In this document: positions 58,749 to 64,000 of the stretch, one piece after another
Layout: each line of letters starts with the position of its first letter
Numbering within the stretch: the stretch's first letter is position 1
The notes under the pieces: generated by a model
Seen by the model: only the letters and a program-made list of their open reading frames with translations
Databases searched by the model: none
Told to the model about the DNA's origin: nothing
Position numbers and translations under genes: made by a program
Source: a bacterium UBP15_UBA6099
Lineage (GTDB): Bacteria; UBP15; UBA6099
Direction of reading: 5' to 3'
Assembly (NCBI GenBank): GCA_002435745.1
Contig: DIWT01000043.1
Coordinates: forward strand, 1-64,000
DNA: 64,000 nucleotides

Positions 58749-59942
58749 ATGGCTTGCGCAATGAAAAGAATGGTTTCGACTCAAAAATCGGCGATGTTTT
58801 CCGTGGCTGCGGCGCTGTGCCTGCTCGTTTTCGCGTCTTCATCCGGCGCGTCGGAAGAATCTAGGAAGTGTTATTTTCTGGAGGACTGCGAAGCGGCGGC
58901 GGAAGCTGCGCTCGAGACGGGAGACGACGCGGCGAGGATAGAGTATCTATCTCAGGCCGCGGAGTTCGCGAAAGGGGAGCGCGCGGCGGATCTTCGCGCG
59001 AAACTTGCCGAAGCGCATCTCTTCAGAGGGCTGGCCGGCGGCGAGGATGCGATGCAAAGCTACTCCAAAGCCGTCGAGCTTAACCCTAATATGGCTCTGG
59101 CTTGGCGCAGCAGGGGCTGGCTTCTGTTGCGCTCCGGCAGTCTTGACGCCGCGATCGCGGATTTCAACCGGGCGTTAGAACTGGAGCCGGACGACGCCGA
59201 GGCGCGCGGCGCGAGGGGCCTAGCGCTGCTGAAAAAAGGGCGTCTGGCGTCCGCCGCCGCCGACTTCGACCGAGCGGCGAAAATCGATCCCGGCGCGGCC
59301 GCTTTCTACAACCGGGGACTGGCGCGCTCGGATATGGCGGACTATGCCGCGGCCGTCGTTGATTTCGATAGGGCCGTCGCTCTCGGCGGGCCGAATCCTC
59401 ACTTCTTGCTCGAACGCGCGGTGGCGCAGCTAAACAGGGGTTTCGCCAATCGGGCGATGGAGGATTTGAGAGTCGCGCTCTCCGCGGACCCCGTCAACCT
59501 TCAGGCTGGATACCACTTCGTCGCGGCTCTTATATACGCCGGCGAAAGAGCCGCGGCGGAGGACGCCATGAGGCGTTTCTTCGGAAAGGGGTTTGCCCCA
59601 GACGCGCCGGAATACGATTATTTCAGGCTGGAACTGTCCGGTCTGCGAATCATACTGAACGAGGTAAAGCTGATGGGAGGGTTGCCAGAGCCGAAGAATC
59701 TGGCGGCGTCGGCAGCGGCGGCGCACGAGAAAGGGCGCGTCGATACGGCGGCGGCTTACTACTCCGCCTACCTCTTCATTTCTCCTGAGAACGCGGCGGC
59801 GGCGTATAACCTAGCGGCATGTCTTGAGATGACAGGCGAACGGCGCAAAGCCATTCAGTATTATCACAGGTATCTTTATCTTGCCCCCGGCGCGGCGGAC
59901 CGCGCGGAGGTTCTGGACGCGATCCTAAAGCTGTCCGAATAG
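58749..59942 (+). CDS. Secreted TPR-repeat protein
   Basis: A 397-residue protein with a signal peptide (about 1-38) followed by about eight tetratricopeptide repeats (for example NPNMALAWRSRGWLLLRSGSLDAAIADFNRALELEPD) and a separate C-terminal repeat pair. Role: periplasmic scaffolding; no enzyme motif. The start codon has weak ribosome-site support; the ATG at 58761 is also possible. Confidence 0.8.
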   Translation: MACAMKRMVSTQKSAMFSVAAALCLLVFASSSGASEESRKCYFLEDCEAAAEAALETGDDAARIEYLSQAAEFAKGERAADLRAKLAEAHLFRGLAGGEDAMQSYSKAVELNPNMALAWRSRGWLLLRSGSLDAAIADFNRALELEPDDAEARGARGLALLKKGRLASAAADFDRAAKIDPGAAAFYNRGLARSDMADYAAAVVDFDRAVALGGPNPHFLLERAVAQLNRGFANRAMEDLRVALSADPVNLQAGYHFVAALIYAGERAAAEDAMRRFFGKGFAPDAPEYDYFRLELSGLRIILNEVKLMGGLPEPKNLAASAAAAHEKGRVDTAAAYYSAYLFISPENAAAAYNLAACLEMTGERRKAIQYYHRYLYLAPGAADRAEVLDAILKLSE

Positions 59943-59992
59943 GTTGGAGGGCGGAGCGCGTTCCGCAGGATTGTGCTATACTTTTTCAGCTT

Positions 59993-62449
59993 ATGAGAGC
60001 AAGGAACCAATATATCGCGGGAATGGCGTTGTTGGCGCTTATTGCGGCGGGGGCCGCGCTGAGCGCGCTCGGACGCGTCCCGGTTCCGAGATTCTCTGAA
60101 CAGAAAATTCTTTTCGACCCCATCGAGAACGCTCCTAACCCGTTCAGGAAAACCCTCTGGCTCAACGGCAACTGGGAATTCAGGACAGGCGCGGTCGGGG
60201 AGTGGAACACGGTGGCGATCCCGCATGTCTGGAATAGCATTCCCGGTCTGGAGAACTACGCGGGCGCGGCTGAGTATAGGATAGAATTTAATATAGACGA
60301 AGATTGGGCGGGCGAATCGCCTATTCTCCGCTTCGAGGGAGTGGCTGGAGCGGCCGAGGTTTTGATAAACGACATCAGAGTCGCCAAAAGAACTTCTAGG
60401 CCGACGCCGTTCGAGGTTGACATCTCAAAACATGTCGTGTCTCCGGGCGGAAACGAGCTTAGGGTGATAGTGGACAACAGTCCCGCGTCGGCGTTGGCGC
60501 CCGCGGGAGAAAAAAAATTCGGCGGGATTTTCAGAGAGGTTTTTATTGAGTTCAGGCGACCGCTAAGGTTCGAGGAAGCGAGCGCGGCGGCGAAAGCCGC
60601 GTCCGCAGACGAGGACTGGGCGACCGCCTCCGCGAGAGTGACCGCTCGCGTGGCGGTTCCCGACGGCGAGGCTCAGGTTTTCGGCAGGATAAACCCGGAG
60701 GAAGGATGGGGCGGCTCAATCTTCGATTCGTTGCTGTCTTCCGACTCCTCCGGTTACGCCTATCTCGATTGGCGGGGGGAGTTGCCGCAGGCCGTCCGGT
60801 GGAGTCCTGAGAATCCCCAGATTTACAAGGCCGGGCTGGTGGCTGTGACTCCGGAAGGAATGACGGACGGGGCGCAGAAATATTTCGGCGTTAGGGAATT
60901 CAAGCGCGATAGAAAAGGATTCCTCCTGAACGGCGGGCGGGTGACGCTCGACGGAGTGGTGTGGAGGACTCATTTCGGCGGCGGCTGGGGGCCGGTCGCG
61001 ACCCGCGAGGCGGCGGAGAGAGACATCCGATTCATTCGCGCCGCAGGGTTCAACGCGGTCAGGTTCGTCGCCCCTCCTCACCCGGAACTGCTAAGCATGT
61101 GCGATAGAGCGGGTTTGCTGGTTTTCGAGGAGCTTCCTTTCAGCGGAAAGTTGCGCGGCGGCGATTCAGCATACGCGGAGCTTGAGGCCGCGCTTGACGA
61201 GATGGTCGCCCGCGACGAGAGCCATCCTTCCGTCGTCGCGTGGGGGTTGGGCAACGGCATAGATGTCGGCGACTCGGCCACCGCAGCCGCAGTCGAACGT
61301 CTTGCCGCGAGGCTGAAGAAGGCGGACCCCGGCAGGCTGGTTTACGCGGGGACGAGGGGCGTTTCCCTATGGAAAGCGCCGAAGGAAATAGACTTTTACG
61401 CTTTCGAGGAATACGCGGGCTGGACGGGCCGCTCGACGGCGTCGCTGAAGCGCGCGCTGTCGTCCAAGAAAATATCGGCGTCCGAAAGGCCGCTCGTCCT
61501 CTTGGCATACGGCGCGGGCGCGGACGCGCGCGCGGGAGCCGCCGGACTGAAAGGCTCCCAGCTTCATCAGTATTTTGCTATCGCGGCGGCGCGCGACGCC
61601 ATGGCTGCGGCCTCGAACGCCGGAGGCGGTTTCATTGATTCTCTGGCTGATTACGAAGGGCCGGCTCTCGGCGGCCCGCGCGTTGAAAGGCATATCGTGG
61701 ACACCGGCCTGCTCGACGAGGACCGGAAGCCGAAGATTGTCTATCAGCAACTATCCGGCGCGGGGCGGCCCGAGGACGTCGCGTGGCGGTGGTCGAGACT
61801 CCGATTCAGGCTGCCCGGCGCGGAACTCGCGCTGCTGGCCGCCGCCGCGCTGGCGGGGTTCTCCATCTGGAGCGGCTTCGGCAGAGTGTGGCAGGCCCTT
61901 GTTGAGCCTGAGGAACTGCGCCCGTTCGACGGGGACTCGCGGGACGACGCGAAGAGCTTCCTGCTGTTCGGGCTTCCGATGCTCATTGCGGGAGCCGCGG
62001 CGATGTCTTTCGCTGCGTCCGCCGCGCTCGACCTGCGCCCGCTGAATCCGGCGACAACTTCTCCGGCTGTCATCTCGGCGACAAAGCTGTGGATCGAGCA
62101 TTTCCCTGTCAGGCTCGCTGTCATGTTCGTCGCGCAAATCTTCTTCGCGGCAGCCGCAGGCATGACATCCGCGGCGATTCTTGGCGTGGAGCCTTTAAAA
62201 ATCTTTGAGCTTTCGGCGCGTTGTTCCGCCCTGAGGATGCTTTTCGTTTTTGCGCCTTTCATCCCAATCCCTCTCTGGAGCTTCGCGGTTTTGATTGCGG
62301 GTTGGGAAGTATTCGTTCTGACAGGCGCGGTGTCGCGAACGCTGTGGGAACCAGTCGACAGAGCCGCCGTCGCGGTAGCTGCCGGGTTTGCCGCCGCCGC
62401 CGCAATAGTCGTCTCGATAGCCGTTTTTATATTAAATGTGATCCTCTGA
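59993..62449 (+). CDS. GH2-like pseudoenzyme fused to a membrane domain
   Basis: An 818-residue protein. Residues about 5-27 are a hydrophobic anchor. Residues about 45-190 match the jelly-roll domain of glycoside hydrolase family 2, followed by an Ig-like domain and a TIM barrel (about 305-590). The two catalytic glutamates of GH2 are missing: the acid/base motif reads WGLGNG (Gly422, normally NE) and the nucleophile motif reads LAYG (Ala505, normally TEYG). The C-terminal 200 residues contain about five membrane helices, in the style of YIP1-domain proteins. It is probably a binding or sensing protein rather than an enzyme. Start support is weak. Confidence 0.75.
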   Translation: MRARNQYIAGMALLALIAAGAALSALGRVPVPRFSEQKILFDPIENAPNPFRKTLWLNGNWEFRTGAVGEWNTVAIPHVWNSIPGLENYAGAAEYRIEFNIDEDWAGESPILRFEGVAGAAEVLINDIRVAKRTSRPTPFEVDISKHVVSPGGNELRVIVDNSPASALAPAGEKKFGGIFREVFIEFRRPLRFEEASAAAKAASADEDWATASARVTARVAVPDGEAQVFGRINPEEGWGGSIFDSLLSSDSSGYAYLDWRGELPQAVRWSPENPQIYKAGLVAVTPEGMTDGAQKYFGVREFKRDRKGFLLNGGRVTLDGVVWRTHFGGGWGPVATREAAERDIRFIRAAGFNAVRFVAPPHPELLSMCDRAGLLVFEELPFSGKLRGGDSAYAELEAALDEMVARDESHPSVVAWGLGNGIDVGDSATAAAVERLAARLKKADPGRLVYAGTRGVSLWKAPKEIDFYAFEEYAGWTGRSTASLKRALSSKKISASERPLVLLAYGAGADARAGAAGLKGSQLHQYFAIAAARDAMAAASNAGGGFIDSLADYEGPALGGPRVERHIVDTGLLDEDRKPKIVYQQLSGAGRPEDVAWRWSRLRFRLPGAELALLAAAALAGFSIWSGFGRVWQALVEPEELRPFDGDSRDDAKSFLLFGLPMLIAGAAAMSFAASAALDLRPLNPATTSPAVISATKLWIEHFPVRLAVMFVAQIFFAAAAGMTSAAILGVEPLKIFELSARCSALRMLFVFAPFIPIPLWSFAVLIAGWEVFVLTGAVSRTLWEPVDRAAVAVAAGFAAAAAIVVSIAVFILNVIL

Positions 62450-62527
62450 GAGCGCCTTCATTAGGCGGATGCCGGGGAATCCGAACAAAAACCAAATGAT
62501 TAAGACTTTTCGGGAGGAACAATCCTT

Positions 62528-62869
62528 ATGAAAACAGTCGATAAGCCTTGGGGAAGAGAAGTTTGGATCGCGTATGACAACGGCAAATACGCGGCGAAAT
62601 TCCTCGAGATAAACGCCGGCCACAGGCTCAGCTATCAGTACCACAAAGTCAAGCATGAAACGCTCTATCTGATGGAAGGAAAAGTAAAATTCACGCTCGA
62701 AAACGCGGCGGGCGAAATAGAGGAGCATGTCATTGTGCCGGGCGAATACAGGGTGGTTGAGCCGGGAAGAAAACACAGAATGGAAGCCGTTGAGGACAGC
62801 CGGTTCTTCGAAGTTTCCACCCCCGAACTCGACGACGTAGTCCGCGTAGAAGACGACTACGAGCGTTGA
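62528..62869 (+). CDS. Small cupin protein (phosphomannose-isomerase C-terminal type)
   Basis: A 113-residue single cupin: KPWGREVWIAYDNGKYAAKFLEINAGHRLSYQYHKVKHETLYLMEGKVKF, with the His/Glu metal-ligand pattern (QYHxxKxExxY and, later, Gly-His-like R). It resembles the C-terminal domain of mannose-1-phosphate guanylyltransferase/phosphomannose isomerase and may isomerise a sugar phosphate or bind one. GGGAGGAA precedes the ATG. Short distance (78 bases) to the GH2-like gene. Confidence 0.8.
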   Translation: MKTVDKPWGREVWIAYDNGKYAAKFLEINAGHRLSYQYHKVKHETLYLMEGKVKFTLENAAGEIEEHVIVPGEYRVVEPGRKHRMEAVEDSRFFEVSTPELDDVVRVEDDYER

Positions 62870-63167
62870 GCGGGTTTAATTTGCGATCTGCGCGATCGAG
62901 GCCGAATTATTTGTGCGTGGAAAACAATGCTGTCAAATTATAAAGCAATCACAAACTACGTTTTAATGCTGTGTTTTTAATTTTATAAGGCGGAAAAACC
63001 GATTCCCGCCGGTATTTCCGTCGTGATCTCGATGACACGTTTGATTAAATGCTATTTGATGGAACAGAATTGACGAAAAACAGATAAATGTGTTAAAAAT
63101 CAATATCGACTATTTTGAGAGATGAACAAAAAAACATTCAGCAGATATTGAGAAGGCGGAGGGCGGC
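62870..63167. other. AT-rich intergenic region with hairpin and promoter
   Basis: Contains a hairpin with 11-base arms and one A-A mismatch (62991-63020), then TTGACG, a 17-base spacer and TTAAAA (63070-63098), a candidate promoter for the last gene. Confidence 0.5.
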
Positions 63168-64000
63168 ATGAACATATTTAGATTGAGATCGAACCTTCAT
63201 CCTGTGGTTTGCATAGCGGTTTTAATGATGGCATTAAGCGCGTCGACTTCATTTTCTGCGCAAATTGATAACGAAGAAGTTGCGATTATAGACGATAAAA
63301 ACGCCGCGCTCGCTAATGATTTGCTGATCGTAAAGACATTTACGTCTAAATCGAGCAACAAATATGCTTTGGATACGAATATTCGGCAGGTAAGGAAGAT
63401 GCTTACGGAATATGTATCGCGAGGCTTTCTTGCGGACAGTCGAATAAGAACAGTGGTGGCGCTTGGAACAGACGAGGAGGACAGCGATATTGAGAACGCA
63501 TTATTCAACAAAGTCGGCAATTACAAAAATGCTGAAAAACTAATCAACTTCGATGAAGCGCGCGCATTAGCGAAAAGACACAACGCTAGAATTATTCTAA
63601 TGACGGATATTCGGGAAATGAAGGAAAGGACAGCCGTTAGAGAGGGCGGAAAAACAACTCTTTACAAGGGAAAGACAACATTTATCGCAACTGTTGACAT
63701 AACCGCAATACTTTATGATGCTCAAGAAGATAAAACGTTTTGGTTTAAATATTACGCAAATGAATCAGAAATCGGCAGTAAAAAATGGAGCGGTCTTGTA
63801 AACAGGTTTTTGCAGGACCACTGCATAATCGTTAACAAAGAGATTGGACCATCCGTAGGCAATCAGGAGTTTCACAAGGAAACCGATTTGTTTTTGAATA
63901 GTCCGGTCGGCATTCCTTTTAAGATTGTTTCGGATCAGATGCTAAAAGATGTGTCGCCGATGATATACGACCAACTCGGTATTTCTCCGCCCGAACAACC
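63168..64000 (+). CDS. Secreted protein of unknown function, truncated by window end
   Basis: An ORF open to the end of the window (278 codons seen, no stop). It starts ATG after GGAGG. A signal peptide (about 1-31, ending SFSAQ) is followed by an alpha/beta domain with phrases such as NALFNKVGNYKNAEKLINFDEARALAKRHNARIILMTDI. This resembles the nucleotide-free alpha/beta region of periplasmic lipoproteins of unknown role; I do not recognise a family. The gene is AT-richer than most in the window, like the gene at 24900. The C-terminus lies beyond 64000. Confidence 0.7.
   Translation, partial: MNIFRLRSNLHPVVCIAVLMMALSASTSFSAQIDNEEVAIIDDKNAALANDLLIVKTFTSKSSNKYALDTNIRQVRKMLTEYVSRGFLADSRIRTVVALGTDEEDSDIENALFNKVGNYKNAEKLINFDEARALAKRHNARIILMTDIREMKERTAVREGGKTTLYKGKTTFIATVDITAILYDAQEDKTFWFKYYANESEIGSKKWSGLVNRFLQDHCIIVNKEIGPSVGNQEFHKETDLFLNSPVGIPFKIVSDQMLKDVSPMIYDQLGISPPEQ

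Noticed and set aside
1..64000. tRNA, rRNA or CRISPR features
   Set aside because: I found no cloverleaf with a TTCGA-type T-arm, no rRNA signature and no array of evenly spaced direct repeats.

Overview
The window is about 64 kb of chromosome from a bacterium with an outer membrane. Evidence for a diderm: two long beta-barrel proteins that pair an N-terminal S-layer-homology (SLH) domain and coiled coil with a barrel ending in Phe, several lipobox lipoproteins, and an ExbB/ExbD-like pair. SLH porins of this kind are known from Negativicutes, Synergistetes, Cyanobacteria, Thermotogae and several uncultured phyla. With a GC-rich core, many orphan secreted proteins and few close textbook operons, I read it as a poorly characterised non-proteobacterial lineage; I cannot name the phylum. 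I saw no rRNA, tRNA, CRISPR array or intact insertion sequence.

Layout. 0-5 kb: two tandem NhaD-type antiporters and a radical SAM protein. 5-7 kb: a FadH-like dienoyl-CoA reductase. 7-13 kb (minus): an SLH porin followed by two paralogous beta-propeller lipoproteins. 13-15.6 kb: rplU-rpmA, then moaA and a MOSC protein. 15.6-22 kb: a second SLH porin, a rhodanese lipoprotein, a gamma-carbonic-anhydrase-like protein, a pseudo-receiver/XRE regulator and a zinc-ribbon TPR protein. 22-33.7 kb: a secreted GH31 glycosidase, tilS, a histidine kinase and its NtrC-type regulator, and secreted orphans. 33.7-37.2 kb: an AT-richer accessory zone packed with dispersed hairpin repeats around a two-gene cassette (a DUF4365-like putative nuclease plus an unknown 387-residue protein). 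37.2-45.9 kb: a TldD/PmbA-type protease, HD-GYP protein, two metallophosphoesterases, a flippase and a lipoprotein. 46-48.3 kb: an XRE-controlled membrane-protein operon with a clear palindromic operator and a DUF4143 ATPase. 48.4-51.6 kb: an ExbB/ExbD-like pair, two DUF2007 proteins, SRPBCC and DUF2752 proteins. 51.6-59.9 kb: acyl-CoA metabolism (B12-dependent acyl-CoA mutase, its MeaB chaperone, aminotransferase, enoyl-CoA hydratase, thioesterase), cold-shock protein, nucleoside phosphorylase and TPR protein. 60-64 kb: a GH2-like membrane protein lacking both catalytic Glu residues, a cupin and a truncated secreted protein.

How the genes work together. The dienoyl-CoA reductase, enoyl-CoA hydratase, hotdog thioesterase and acyl-CoA mutase with its GTPase point to CoA-ester (fatty or branched-chain acid) metabolism. 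The mutase carries Phe/Gln at the two positions that are Tyr/Arg in methylmalonyl-CoA mutase, so isobutyryl-CoA mutase is the better reading. A recurring feature is paralogue pairs: antiporters, propeller lipoproteins, SLH porins, DUF2007 proteins and phosphoesterases.

The best candidates for something undescribed are the cassette at 34.6-36.2 kb bracketed by inverted hairpin repeats, a roughly 80-130 bp hairpin repeat family with compensatory stem changes found only between convergent genes, the catalytically dead GH2/membrane fusion, and the ExbB-like protein with a copper-amine-oxidase-N-like periplasmic domain.
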